Below are positions 36,656 through 44,797 of a stretch of DNA of 64,000 nucleotides, piece after piece. Origin of the DNA: Mycobacterium sp. ELW1 (GTDB lineage Bacteria; Actinomycetota; Actinomycetes; Mycobacteriales; Mycobacteriaceae); NCBI RefSeq assembly GCF_008329905.1, contig NZ_CP032155.1, forward strand, positions 5,208,001-5,272,000, given 5' to 3'. Each line of letters opens with the position of its first letter. Positions within the stretch are counted from its first letter, which is position 1. The notes beneath the pieces are model-generated. The model searched no databases, was not told the origin of the DNA, and saw nothing but the letters and a program-made list of their open reading frames with translations. The position numbers and the translations under genes are program-made.

Positions 36656-36958
36656 ATGTGCTCTGCACCTAAACAAGGACAGACTCTGCCCGCCGGTGTC
36701 GACCTCGAGAAGGAGACTGTGATCACGGGCCGCGTGGTGGACGACTCGGGTCAGACGGTGGGCGGTGCATTCGTGCGTCTGCTGGACTCGAGCGACGAGT
36801 TCACCGCCGAAGTGGTCGCCTCGGCGACCGGTGACTTCCGGTTCTTCGCGGCACCGGGCACCTGGACCGTGCGTGCGCTGTCCAAGGTCGGCAACGGCGA
36901 CGCCACCGTCGCGCCGACCGGCGCCGGGATCCACGAAGTCGACATCAAGGTCGCGTAG
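36656..36958 (+). CDS. sseC: SseC-type sulfur metabolism protein (DUF1416)
   Basis: 100 residues from ATG 36656. [29 protein letters not shown] and [18 protein letters not shown] give a carboxypeptidase-regulatory-like beta sandwich; MCSAP puts a cysteine at residue 2. Always found after the rhodanese in mycobacteria. Role assumed to be in sulfur transfer; biochemistry unclear. Co-transcribed with DUF4395 and sseA. Confidence 0.88.
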   Translation: MCSAPKQGQTLPAGVDLEKETVITGRVVDDSGQTVGGAFVRLLDSSDEFTAEVVASATGDFRFFAAPGTWTVRALSKVGNGDATVAPTGAGIHEVDIKVA

Positions 36959-37017
36959 TCACGTCTGGGGTCGGGCTCGGGCGGCGACCTCGCCCGAGCC
37001 CCGGATAGACTGTCACC

Positions 37018-37116
37018 GTGGTTCTTTTCTACGAGATCCTGCTGGTTGCGACGGTCGTGTTGATCACCTGGTTCGCGTTGTACGCGCTCTATCGACTGAT
37101 CACCGACGAGTCGTGA
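37018..37116 (+). CDS. Membrane microprotein (32 aa)
   Basis: GTG 37018 opens a 32-residue frame: [20 protein letters not shown] forms one membrane helix, ending [11 protein letters not shown]. The stop overlaps the GTG of the nitrobindin gene (GTGA), good evidence of real translation. 59 bases follow sseC, with a GGGCTCGGGCGGCG / CGCCCGAGCCCC hairpin (about 36971-37001) between them. Function unknown; possibly a membrane partner of its neighbours. Confidence 0.72.
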   Translation: MVLFYEILLVATVVLITWFALYALYRLITDES

Positions 37117-37757
37117 GCTCTGAGGACATCTCCGGTAGCGGCGATCGTGCCGTAGCAGCGGCCGTTGAGCGGGCGAAGGAAACGGCCGGCCGCAATATCC
37201 CGGTTTTCGACGACCTGCCGGTTCCCGCCGACACCGCCAATCTGCGCTTGGGCGCCAACCTCAACGATGCGCTGCTGGCCTTACTCCCGCTGGTGGGGGT
37301 CTGGCGCGGCGAGGGCGAGGGCCGCGGAGCCCACGGCGACTATCACTTCGGACAGCAGATCATCGTCTCGCACGACGGCGGTGAATATCTGAACTGGGAC
37401 TCTCGGTCCTGGCGCCTTGACGAGGCCGGCGAGTACGCCGGTCCTGGGCTGCGGGAGTCCGGCTTCTGGCGGTTCGTCAACGACCCGGCGGACCCGGGTG
37501 AATCGCAGGCCATCGAGCTGATGCTGGCGCACTCCGCGGGGTACGTCGAGTTGTTCTACGGCCACCCCCGCAATCAGTCGTCCTGGGAGCTGGTGACCGA
37601 CGCGTTGGCGCGCAGCAAGTCCGGTGTACTGGTCGGCGGCGCCAAACGGTTGTACGGGATCGTCGAGGGCGACCTGGCCTACGTCGAGGAGCGGGTCGAC
37701 GCCGACGGCGGACTTGTTCCGCACCTGTCCGCGCGGCTGACGCGATACGTCGGCTGA
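37113..37757 (+). CDS. Nitrobindin / FABP-like haem-binding domain protein (DUF1794)
   Basis: 214 residues from GTG 37113, overlapping the microprotein stop. After about 60 residues of leader, [11 protein letters not shown] starts a beta-barrel (the GxWxGxG motif); [44 protein letters not shown] and [13 protein letters not shown] match the Rv0813c/nitrobindin family. The histidine in PHLSA is in the usual haem-ligand region. Members bind ferric haem and react with NO or peroxynitrite. Coupled (TGATG) to the following lipoprotein. Confidence 0.85.
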   Translation: MSSEDISGSGDRAVAAAVERAKETAGRNIPVFDDLPVPADTANLRLGANLNDALLALLPLVGVWRGEGEGRGAHGDYHFGQQIIVSHDGGEYLNWDSRSWRLDEAGEYAGPGLRESGFWRFVNDPADPGESQAIELMLAHSAGYVELFYGHPRNQSSWELVTDALARSKSGVLVGGAKRLYGIVEGDLAYVEERVDADGGLVPHLSARLTRYVG

Positions 37758-38074
37758 TGCGCCGCATTGCCCTCGGGGTCGCCACGGCGGCCACCGCGCT
37801 CCTCGCCGGGTGCGCACCGGCCCCGTCCCCGTCGCAGCCGACGGTGATCAGCCCGGCGCCGAGCACCACCAGTCCCCTGCCTGACACCACATCCCCGACC
37901 ACCACGGCGCCCGGGTCGGCCGAGCACGGTTCGCTGGCCCGCTGCCTGCACGAGCACGGCGTCCCCGACTCGGCCGGTACCGCGGTCCTGGGTCCGCCGT
38001 CGGGGGTCGACCCCGGCGTCTGGGATCAGGCGATGAAAGCGTGCTCGCCCTTGGAGCCGGGTCCGGCCGGCTAG
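37757..38074 (+). CDS. Small lipoprotein with Cys-rich mini-domain
   Basis: 105 residues. The lipobox ALLAGC (Cys19) ends a short signal; then comes a Pro/Ser/Thr linker (about 20-55). A 45-residue module LARCLHEHGVPDS...GVDPGVWDQAMKACSPL carries two cysteines. The same module occurs in the protein at 38218, so the two are paralogues. Function unknown; probably surface exposed. It overlaps the nitrobindin stop by one base. Confidence 0.78.
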   Translation: MRRIALGVATAATALLAGCAPAPSPSQPTVISPAPSTTSPLPDTTSPTTTAPGSAEHGSLARCLHEHGVPDSAGTAVLGPPSGVDPGVWDQAMKACSPLEPGPAG

Positions 38075-38217
38075 CCGCCGACGAATCCGCCGAGCTGACA
38101 ACGGTTTTGCTCGACGGCCGGTCGCGCATCGCTCACAGCTGTCGCACAGCCGTGTGCTAATCAGCGCCTACGCACACTGCATACGGTCGGTCTTCCCTTC
38201 GAGATGGAGATGACGAG

Positions 38218-38583
38218 ATGACTCTGCGACCGTTGCACGCCGCAGCCATGGGCACCATGAGCGCAGCCCTGATCGGCGCCCTGGTGACGTGTGCGCCCTC
38301 AAGCTATGCCGCACCGGGCAACCCGGCCGGGCCGAATGATCCGTTCGTGAAATGCATGACCGACAACGGTGTGCCCACGCCGCCTCAGGGCGGTCCCGGT
38401 GGCCCCGGCGGACAGGGCGGCCAGCCGAGCGGCCCACCGCCACAGGGTGGTCCGGGCGGGCAGCACGACTCCGGCGCAGCCGGCGGTCCGCCGCCGGCAC
38501 CGCCGGGTGTTGACCAATCGGTGTGGGACAAGGGACTACAGGCGTGCGCGTCATTGGCGCCCGCGCCGCCTCAGCAGCGCTGA
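38218..38583 (+). CDS. Secreted Gly/Pro/Gln-rich small protein
   Basis: 121 residues. A signal peptide (about 1-32, ending SSYA-AP) is followed by VKCMTDNGVPTPP, a low-complexity GGPGGPGGQGGQPSGPPPQ stretch and GVDQSVWDKGLQACASLAP. The two Cys-containing ends match the module of the preceding lipoprotein, here split by the Gly/Pro insert. Exported; function unknown. A large hairpin lies just after its stop. Confidence 0.75.
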   Translation: MTLRPLHAAAMGTMSAALIGALVTCAPSSYAAPGNPAGPNDPFVKCMTDNGVPTPPQGGPGGPGGQGGQPSGPPPQGGPGGQHDSGAAGGPPPAPPGVDQSVWDKGLQACASLAPAPPQQR

Positions 38584-38589
38584 GAGATC

Positions 38590-38783
38590 AGAAAAAGGGG
38601 CGGCCCCCGAGCCGTTATTCCTTGGTCGGACTAACCAAGAGCTCGGGGGCCGGGTAGCTGCCTGGAATTCGCCAGCGCGCTCAGAGCGCAGGTGAAATCC
38701 CGGCACCTGGTGCTGCTAGCGGGCAGCCACCTCACATGTCCTAGAAGCTATCAATTTTCCGGACCACCTCCCTTCTCGTGTAC
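38590..38783 (-). ncRNA. Putative small RNA downstream of pabC
   Basis: A promoter (38789-38818) and an intrinsic terminator (stem 38601-38652 then U tract) enclose about 190 bases on the minus strand with no conserved gene. Inside are a GGGAGGTGG ribosome-site-like box, a segment GGACATGTGAGGTGGCTGCC, and a 34-codon frame from GTG 38734 whose end lies in the terminator. A structured regulatory RNA, perhaps also coding a peptide, is the best reading. The core looks like something conserved in actinobacteria, but I cannot name it. Confidence 0.55.
38601..38652 (-). terminator. Nested-hairpin intrinsic terminator
   Basis: A perfect 12-bp stem (CGGCCCCCGAGC 38601-38612 with 38641-38652) encloses a 28-base loop that itself holds CTTGGT/ACCAAG (38621-38626, 38634-38639). 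Leftward, the stem is followed by CCCCTTTTTCTG, a U-rich tail, so it terminates minus-strand transcription (small RNA, and pabC read-through). Rightward there is no U tract, though the hairpin may protect the mRNA of the secreted protein. Confidence 0.82.
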
Positions 38784-38788
38784 CGACG

Positions 38789-38818
38789 AAAGTACCCGCG
38801 TCAGAAAGGTTGTGCCAA
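38789..38818 (-). promoter_or_regulatory. Promoter of putative small RNA
   Basis: On the minus strand TTGGCA (38818-38813) and TACTTT (38794-38789) are 18 bases apart, a good vegetative promoter located just after the pabC stop (38832). The predicted start is about 38782. Confidence 0.6.
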
Positions 38819-38831
38819 CAGATTTTCGCGA

Positions 38832-39719
38832 TCAGCGATCACACACGATCGCGGCATCGACCAGAGCGGCCACCTCGTCGGCCAGCCGAGTGGGCGGCAG
38901 CGCCCGCCCGTCGAGCGTATGCACCCGCGCCGCCAGCGTCATACTGGACACCAGCCAAACCCCCTGTGCGGCATACAAGTCGGATGGCCGGAGCGCGCGG
39001 AAGTCGCAGTCGTAGCCCTTCTCACGGGCAACCTCGAACAGCGCCTGCTGCGTGGTGCCACGCAGGATCGGGTACCACGGCGGTGGGGTGAGCAGGGTCG
39101 TTCCCGAGCCCTCGTCGGTGGCGATCACCACCGTCGAGCGCGGACCCTCGAGCAGGTACCCGTCGGAGCTGACGAAGATCACATCACCGGCGCCTTTGGC
39201 GGCGGCGTGCCGCAGCGCGGCCATGTTCACCGCGTACGACAGCGTCTTCGCGCCGGCCAGCAGCCAGGGCATCGCGTCGACTCCGCTGGATGGCAACCCG
39301 CGGTCGAGCAGCACCGCGGCGATCCCGTCGCGGCGGGTCGCGACAACCCGCTCCGGCACGGGATTGACCGTGAGGTAGGCGGTCGGATCCGAACCGCTCT
39401 CCCGACCGCGGCTGTACACCAGCCGCAACGCGCCCTCGGCCGCCGTCGACGACGTCCACTGCCCGACCGCGACACCGATGGCCCGCCGCCAGGCCGACAG
39501 GTCCGGTTCCGGCAGCTCCATCGTCTTGGCCGACTGGGTGAGCCGGCGCAGGTGCGCATCCACCAGGCAGGCGCGGCCGTCGCGGACCAGCAGGGTCTCG
39601 AACACGCCGTCGCCCCGTACGGCCGCGAGATCGTCGGCGAACAGCAAGGGCTGCGCCGGGTCGCGCACCTCGCCGTCGAGAGTGACGAGCACCGAGAGGC
39701 GGCCGGGCATTCCAAGCAT
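38832..39719 (-). CDS. pabC: Aminodeoxychorismate lyase / class IV aminotransferase
   Basis: 295 residues from ATG 39719 (ATG 39710 also possible). PLP-fold type IV: FADDLAAVRGDGVFETLLVRDG, LAGAKTLSYAVNMAAL (Lys158 for PLP), GDVIFVSSDGYLLEGPRSTV and the C-terminal GVWLVSSMTLAARVHTLDG. Consistent with releasing p-aminobenzoate and pyruvate in folate synthesis; a branched-chain or D-amino-acid aminotransferase cannot be fully excluded. It diverges from ygfZ with a 38-base gap. Position of Rv0812. Confidence 0.85.
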   Translation of the reverse strand: MLGMPGRLSVLVTLDGEVRDPAQPLLFADDLAAVRGDGVFETLLVRDGRACLVDAHLRRLTQSAKTMELPEPDLSAWRRAIGVAVGQWTSSTAAEGALRLVYSRGRESGSDPTAYLTVNPVPERVVATRRDGIAAVLLDRGLPSSGVDAMPWLLAGAKTLSYAVNMAALRHAAAKGAGDVIFVSSDGYLLEGPRSTVVIATDEGSGTTLLTPPPWYPILRGTTQQALFEVAREKGYDCDFRALRPSDLYAAQGVWLVSSMTLAARVHTLDGRALPPTRLADEVAALVDAAIVCDR

Positions 39720-39757
39720 GGAGCATGAGCGTAGTGGCAGCCCCGTAGAGTTGATGT

Positions 39758-40849
39758 GTGTCAGCCGTCCCCGCACCTGACAATTCCCCCGATGCCGGCG
39801 CGATCTGGCATTACGGCGATCCGCTCGGTGAGCAGCGCAGCGCCGAGCACGATGCCGTCGTTGTCGATCGCTCGCACCGTGCGGTCATCACCCTGACCGG
39901 ATCCGACCGGCGCAGCTGGCTGCACTCGCTGTGTTCCCAGCACGTCAGTGAGTTGCCCGACGGCGCCTCCACCGAGAACCTGAGCCTCGACGGACAGGGC
40001 CGTGTCGAAGACCACTGGGTGCAGACCGAGTTGGGTGGCCTCACCTACCTCGACACCGAACGCGAGCGCGGTGAACCACTGCTGGCGTACCTGCGCAAGA
40101 TGGTGTTCTGGGCCGATGTCGCTCCGGAGGCCGCTGACCTGGCTGTTCTCTCCCTGCTCGGCCCGCGCCTTTCCGCTGCGGCGGTCCTCGGCGCGCTGGA
40201 GGTCGACGAGCTGCCGGCGGAGTCGACGGCCGTGGCGCTCGCCGGCGGTGGTTTCCTGCGCCGCATGCCCGCCCGGCCCGGTCAGATCGAACTGGACCTG
40301 GTGGTTCCCCGCGCCGATGTGACGACCTGGTTGAGCAGGCTGGATGCGGCCGGGGTTCGCCGCGCCGGGGTGTGGGCGTACGAGGCGCTCCGGGTGGCGG
40401 CGCAGCGCCCACGTCTGGGAGTGGACACCGACGAGCGGACGATCCCGCACGAGGCCGGGTGGATCGGCGGCCCCGGGCAAGGAGCCGTGCACCTCGACAA
40501 GGGTTGCTATCGCGGCCAAGAGACGGTCGCGCGGGTCCACAACTTGGGAAAGCCGCCCCGGATGCTGGTCCTGGTGCATCTCGACGGATCCGGTGAGCGC
40601 CCGGTCACCGGTGATCCGCTGCTGGCCGGTGGGCGTGTCGTGGGCCGGCTGGGCACCGTCGTCGACCATGTCGATCTCGGGCCGATCGCCTTGGCTCTGG
40701 TGAAGCGGGGTATTCCGGCCGATACGGCTCTGACCACGGGCGGCGAGCATGAGGTGGCCGCCGAGATCGACCCGGAATCGCTGCCGCAGACCGACGGCGT
40801 GGGGGCCGGGCGGCTCGCGGTGGAGCGTCTGCGCCGCGGCGCGAACTGA
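39758..40849 (+). CDS. ygfZ: Folate-dependent Fe-S cluster repair protein YgfZ
   Basis: 363 residues from GTG 39758. GcvT-like fold with the diagnostic HLDKGCYRGQETVARVHNLGKPPR (Cys250), plus LTGSDRRSWLHSLCSQHV near the N-terminus. YgfZ uses tetrahydrofolate and helps maintain some Fe-S enzymes. Pairing with divergent pabC, a folate gene, fits. The position corresponds to Rv0811c. Confidence 0.9.
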   Translation: MSAVPAPDNSPDAGAIWHYGDPLGEQRSAEHDAVVVDRSHRAVITLTGSDRRSWLHSLCSQHVSELPDGASTENLSLDGQGRVEDHWVQTELGGLTYLDTERERGEPLLAYLRKMVFWADVAPEAADLAVLSLLGPRLSAAAVLGALEVDELPAESTAVALAGGGFLRRMPARPGQIELDLVVPRADVTTWLSRLDAAGVRRAGVWAYEALRVAAQRPRLGVDTDERTIPHEAGWIGGPGQGAVHLDKGCYRGQETVARVHNLGKPPRMLVLVHLDGSGERPVTGDPLLAGGRVVGRLGTVVDHVDLGPIALALVKRGIPADTALTTGGEHEVAAEIDPESLPQTDGVGAGRLAVERLRRGAN

Positions 40850-40899
40850 CGTTCTCCCACGGCCGAACGGGCCTGCCAGCACATCGCAGCGGGGCACGG

Positions 40900-40986
40900 T
40901 AAGGTGTGGACAGGACAATAACGAACACACAGATCGGAGCCGCCTGCATCCCGGGCCGCTCCGTTATTGCGCGAGGGGGTTCCCCC
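40900..40986 (+). promoter_or_regulatory. Promoter and structured 5' leader of DUF3073 gene
   Basis: TAAGGT (40900-40905) is a plausible -10. The leader can fold: AATAA (40917-40921) with TTATT (40964-40968), CGGAGC (40935-40940) with GCTCCG (40958-40963). GGGGG (40975-40979) pairs with CCCCC (40982-40986) through a TT loop, directly before the ATG. That last hairpin buries the only ribosome site, suggesting controlled translation. Confidence 0.5.
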
Positions 40987-41178
40987 ATGGGCCGCGGCCG
41001 GGCAAAGGCAAAGCAGACCAAGGTTGCTCGGGAGCTGAAATATAGCTCCCCTCAGACTGATTTCAGTCGGCTCCAACAAGAGCTGTCGGGGTCGGAGTCT
41101 GAGTCGGATGAGCCTGACACCGTAGACAACGGGTTCGGCGACGACCCGTGGGCCGACGAGGGTAGCTGGCGGCGCTGA
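40987..41178 (+). CDS. DUF3073 small conserved protein
   Basis: 63 residues. A basic N-terminus MGRGRAKAKQTKVARELKYS is followed by FSRLQQELSG and an acidic tail (SESDEPDTVDNGFGDDPWADEGSW). The pattern defines DUF3073, a small actinobacterial protein of unknown function; the basic start suggests nucleic-acid or ribosome contact. The gene ends 37 bases from the convergent purM, with GGCGGC/GCCGCC (41168-41184) over its stop as a possible hairpin. Equivalent to Rv0810c. Confidence 0.88.
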   Translation: MGRGRAKAKQTKVARELKYSSPQTDFSRLQQELSGSESESDEPDTVDNGFGDDPWADEGSWRR

Positions 41179-41215
41179 GCCGCCGCCCTTCCTCGCACGC
41201 GCTGGGCCTGATCCG

Positions 41216-42286
41216 CTAAAAGCGGGGATGCAGTCCTACCAGCTTCGCTCTCGGGCCATCTTTGCCCTTGGTGACGGTGCCCAGTGTCCAGCAGTTCAAG
41301 TGGCGTGCAGTCAGGATCGCCAGCGCGCGGTCGGTGTCCTCCGGCGCGACGACGGCGATCATTCCGACGCCCATGTTGAACGTCTTCTCCATCTCCGGGC
41401 GGTCGATGCGGCCGCGCTGCGCGATCATCGCGAACACCGGCGCGGGAGTCCACGTCCCGCGATCCAGTTCGGCGACCAGACCGTGCGGGATGACGCGTTC
41501 GAGATTGGCGGCAAGCCCACCGCCGGTGACGTGGCAGAACGTGCGCACCTGGGTCTCGGCGGCCAGCGCCAGGCAGTCCTTGGCGTAGATCCGGGTGGGC
41601 TCGAGCAGTTCCTCCCCGAGCGTGCGACCGAACTCCTCGACATGGCCGGCGAGGTTCATCCGGTCGATCTCGAGCAGGACCTTACGGGCCAGCGAGTAGC
41701 CGTTGGAGTGCAGGCCGGACGATCCCATCGCGATGATCACATCACCGGGGCGCACCCGATCGGGTCCCAGCACATCGTCGGCCTCGACGACGCCCACACC
41801 GGTGGCGGAGATGTCGTAATGGTCGGGTTCCATCAGCCCGGGATGTTCTGCCGTCTCCCCGCCCAGCAACGCACAACCGGCGATCACACAACCCTCGGCG
41901 ATGCCCGAGACGATCGCGGCGACGCGCTCCGGAACGGTACGTCCGACGGCGATGTAGTCCTGCAGGAACAGCGGCTCGGCGCCGCACACCACCAGGTCGT
42001 CGACCACCATCGCGACCAGGTCCAGGCCGACGGTGTCGTGCTTGTCCATCGCCTGCGCCACGGCGAGCTTGGTGCCGACCCCGTCGGTCGACGCAGCCAG
42101 CAGCGGTTCCCGGTAGTCCCCGCGCAGCGCGAACAGCCCGGCGAAGCCGCCCAGGCCGCCCCGCACCTCGGGCCTGGTGGCCCGCTTCGCAAGCGGCTTG
42201 AACAGCTCGACCGCGCGGTCACCGGCCTCGATATCCACCCCGGCCGATGCGTAGGAGATCTGGTTGTCTTCCTCGCGATCCGTCAT
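41216..42286 (-). CDS. purM: Phosphoribosylformylglycinamidine cyclo-ligase (AIR synthetase)
   Basis: 356 residues. SYASAGVDIEAGDRAVELFKP, STDGVGTKLAVA, GLDLVAMVVDDLVVCGAEPLFLQDYIA, LLGGETAEHPG and MGSSGLHSNGYSLARKV are diagnostic of PurM; HVTGGGLAANLERVIP follows. It closes FGAM to AIR with ATP, step 5 of purine synthesis. Transcribed leftward; purF is the next leftward purine gene, 2.5 kb upstream, with unrelated genes between. Confidence 0.97.
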   Translation of the reverse strand: MTDREEDNQISYASAGVDIEAGDRAVELFKPLAKRATRPEVRGGLGGFAGLFALRGDYREPLLAASTDGVGTKLAVAQAMDKHDTVGLDLVAMVVDDLVVCGAEPLFLQDYIAVGRTVPERVAAIVSGIAEGCVIAGCALLGGETAEHPGLMEPDHYDISATGVGVVEADDVLGPDRVRPGDVIIAMGSSGLHSNGYSLARKVLLEIDRMNLAGHVEEFGRTLGEELLEPTRIYAKDCLALAAETQVRTFCHVTGGGLAANLERVIPHGLVAELDRGTWTPAPVFAMIAQRGRIDRPEMEKTFNMGVGMIAVVAPEDTDRALAILTARHLNCWTLGTVTKGKDGPRAKLVGLHPRF

Positions 42287-42334
42287 CGGGCATAAGGCTA
42301 CCGGTCGACGTCCGCCGCCGAAACGGGCCAGTCG

Positions 42335-42952
42335 TCAGCCGACGTGGCGGGCCAGCCAGTCACGCAGCGGCGCCCCGGCGCGCAGGGTGGTGACCACCCG
42401 GTCCTTGGCCTTCGCCGTGCCCAGCCAGGCACCGACTGGCCAGGTCTTCATCATCGCGATGCCCTTGTGACGCAGCAGGTCGATGCGGGGATGATCCTTC
42501 GGATAGCCCCTCGGCGCAGTCTTGAGGACGTCGTGGGCCATCGTGTCGTAGCCGCCCTTGCGCAGCGCGTCGACGATCCCGGCCAGCTCGGCACCGGACT
42601 TCTCGGCATCGACCGCCGCTCGGTATCGGGCCAGGGCCGCGGCATCGGGCATGTACAGACCGCTGCCCACCGACAGCCCCTCGGCCGAGAACGACACGTA
42701 GCCGGAGCCGAGCCTTGCCGCGCAGTTGGTCTTGTACGGGGATTTGTCGGCGCTGAACCGAACGTCGCGATGCGGCCGGAACAGCGTGCCCTCGCCGAAC
42801 TCCGGGGCCAACTCGGCGAGCAGCTCCTCCATCGGCGCCTTCACCTGACTGTCGTAGACGGCGCGATGCCGAGTCCAATAGACCTTGGAGTTGTCGGCCT
42901 CCAGGCCCTCGTAGAACTCCACGGCCTCGATCGGCCAGCCCCGAAACGCCAT
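42335..42952 (-). CDS. DUF2461 (TIGR02453) family protein
   Basis: 205 residues from ATG 42952; a GTG six codons earlier is possible. FRGWPIEAVEFYEGLEADNSKVYW, HRDVRFSADKSPYKTNCAARL and SGLYMPDAAALARYRAAVD match DUF2461, a widespread family of unknown biochemistry. Same strand as purM, 48 bases upstream of it, so possibly co-transcribed. It diverges from the cupin gene with only 29 bases between starts. Confidence 0.87.
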   Translation of the reverse strand: MAFRGWPIEAVEFYEGLEADNSKVYWTRHRAVYDSQVKAPMEELLAELAPEFGEGTLFRPHRDVRFSADKSPYKTNCAARLGSGYVSFSAEGLSVGSGLYMPDAAALARYRAAVDAEKSGAELAGIVDALRKGGYDTMAHDVLKTAPRGYPKDHPRIDLLRHKGIAMMKTWPVGAWLGTAKAKDRVVTTLRAGAPLRDWLARHVG

Positions 42953-42981
42953 TCCGACATTGTGTGACACTCTGGTGCTCG

Positions 42982-43416
42982 ATGAAACCAGTGCGGTACT
43001 TCCCTGTTGCGTTGACCATCGCGATCACCGGTGCGGTGTTGTTCCCCGCGGCGGCTGCGGCAACGCCCAACTCGGGCATCGAGGCGGACACCCTGGTGCA
43101 GTCCACGCTCGACGGCAGGGACTTCGTCACCCGGGAGCTGACCATCGCCCCCGGCGGAACGACCGGCTGGCACTACCACCCCGGCCAGGTGTTCGGGGTG
43201 ATCAAGCAGGGCACGTTGACCCATTACAACGGCGACTGCTCGGTCGACGGTGTGTACAACGCAGGCGACTCGATCAGCGAGGGCAGCGGCACCGGTTACA
43301 TCCACGAGGGCCGCAATGAGGGCCCGGTCCCCGTGGTCATGTGGGTGCTCTACATCAAGCCCGCGGGCAGCCCACTGGCAGTTGATGCGCCGAATCCGGG
43401 TTGCCCGTTCGAATAA
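42982..43416 (+). CDS. Secreted cupin-domain protein
   Basis: 144 residues from ATG 42982. Signal peptide about 1-28 (VALTIAITGAVLFPAAAAA). The cupin core is GGTTGWHYHPGQVFGVIKQGTLTHYNGD (two His in WHYHP) and GTGYIHEGRNEGPVPVVMWVLYI. An exported, metal-binding small barrel; no known substrate. Similar stand-alone secreted cupins are common in mycobacteria. Confidence 0.83.
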   Translation: MKPVRYFPVALTIAITGAVLFPAAAAATPNSGIEADTLVQSTLDGRDFVTRELTIAPGGTTGWHYHPGQVFGVIKQGTLTHYNGDCSVDGVYNAGDSISEGSGTGYIHEGRNEGPVPVVMWVLYIKPAGSPLAVDAPNPGCPFE

Positions 43417-43472
43417 GTGGCAATCCAACCGGTCCTCGGCTCCGAATTACGGGGGCGACGAACGGAGGATCC

Positions 43473-44794
43473 ATGTCGGCGAAGCAGATCCGATGCTTGG
43501 TGACCGGTGCCACCGGTTACGTCGGCGGCCGTCTGGTGCCGCGACTGCTGGAGGACGGCTTCGCGGTGCGCGCGCTGGCGCGAAATCCGGACAAGCTCGC
43601 GAACGTCCCGTGGCGCGACCGGATCCAGATCGCCCGCGGAGACCTCACCGACGCCGACTCACTCACCGAGGCCTTCGCCGACGTCGACGTCGTCTACTAC
43701 CTGGTGCACTCCATGGGCACGTCGGCGGACTTCACCGCCGACGAGCGGCGGGCGGCCCAGAACGTCGTCACCGCGGCGCGGAGTGCCGGCGTGCGGCGCA
43801 TCGTCTACCTCAGCGGACTGCATCCCGAAGGCGCGGATCTGTCGACGCATCTGGCGTCGCGCACCACGGTCGGTGAGATCCTCATCGCGTCGGGTATCGA
43901 GACGGTGGTGCTGCAGGCCGGGGTCGTGGTCGGCTCGGGATCGGCGTCCTTCGAGATGATTCGTCATCTCACCGACCGGCTGCCGGTGATGACGACGCCG
44001 AAATGGGTGCACAACAAGATTCAGCCGATCGCGATCCGCGACGTGCTGCACTACCTCGCCGCCGCGGCCACCGCCGACGTGCCGAGGTCGCGAGCCTGGG
44101 ACATCGGCGGGCCGGACGTCCTGGAGTACGGCGACATGATGCAGATCTACGCCGAGGTGGCGGGCCTGAGCCGCCGATACATGGTGGTGCTCCCGGTCCT
44201 GACCCCGCGGATCGCCGCATTGTGGGTGGGCTTCGTGACGCCCATCCCGTCCGGTCTGGCCCGTCCATTGGTCGAATCCCTGCACTGCGATGCGATCATG
44301 GCCAACCACGACATCGACACGATCATCGACCGGCCTGCCGCGGGCCTCACCCCCTACCGGCGGGCGGTCTCTCTCGCCCTGGCCCGGATCGCCCGCGGCG
44401 AGGTGGAGACCAGCTGGGACACCGGCACCGCCGCGCCGCTGCCCAGCGACCCGGAGTGGGCCGGCGCGATCGTCTACACCGACGCCCGCTCGTTCCGCTC
44501 CACGGCCGACCCGGAGCGGCTGTGGGAAGCGGTCGAGCACAACGTCCCGGAGCACTGGCACGTCGAGAGCCGCGACGAGGGTGCACTGCTGCGGCTGCGG
44601 GCCGATCGCCGCAGCCCGGGCGTGCGGTGGTTGGAGATGCGAGTCGGACCCGATCGAGGCGGCAGCCGATATGAACAGCGCGCGATCTTCTACCCCGCGG
44701 GCTGCTGGGCCGGTTGTACTGGATCGCCGGACGTCCGCTGCATGCGACGGCGCTGGCTGCGCAGATGCGCAGGGTCAGCGAGGCGGTCGGCTGA
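43473..44794 (+). CDS. NAD(P)-binding epimerase-like protein with DUF2867 domain (C-terminus frameshifted as read)
   Basis: From ATG 43473 (CGGAGGA upstream). An N-terminal atypical SDR (CLVTGATGYVGGRLVPRLLEDG, YYLVHSMG, IVYLSGLHPEG, QPIAIRDVLHYL) is joined to a C-terminal DUF2867-like domain (FRSTADPERLWEAVEHNV, RYEQRAIFYPAG). After FYPAG the frame reads CWAGCTGSPDVRC and runs to 44849 into purF. Frame +2 from 44702 reads LLGRLYWIAGRPLHATALAAQMRRVSEAVG and stops at 44794, the expected ending. One missing C near 44701-44702 explains it. Restored length about 440 residues. Confidence 0.82.
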
Positions 44795-44797
44795 GCG

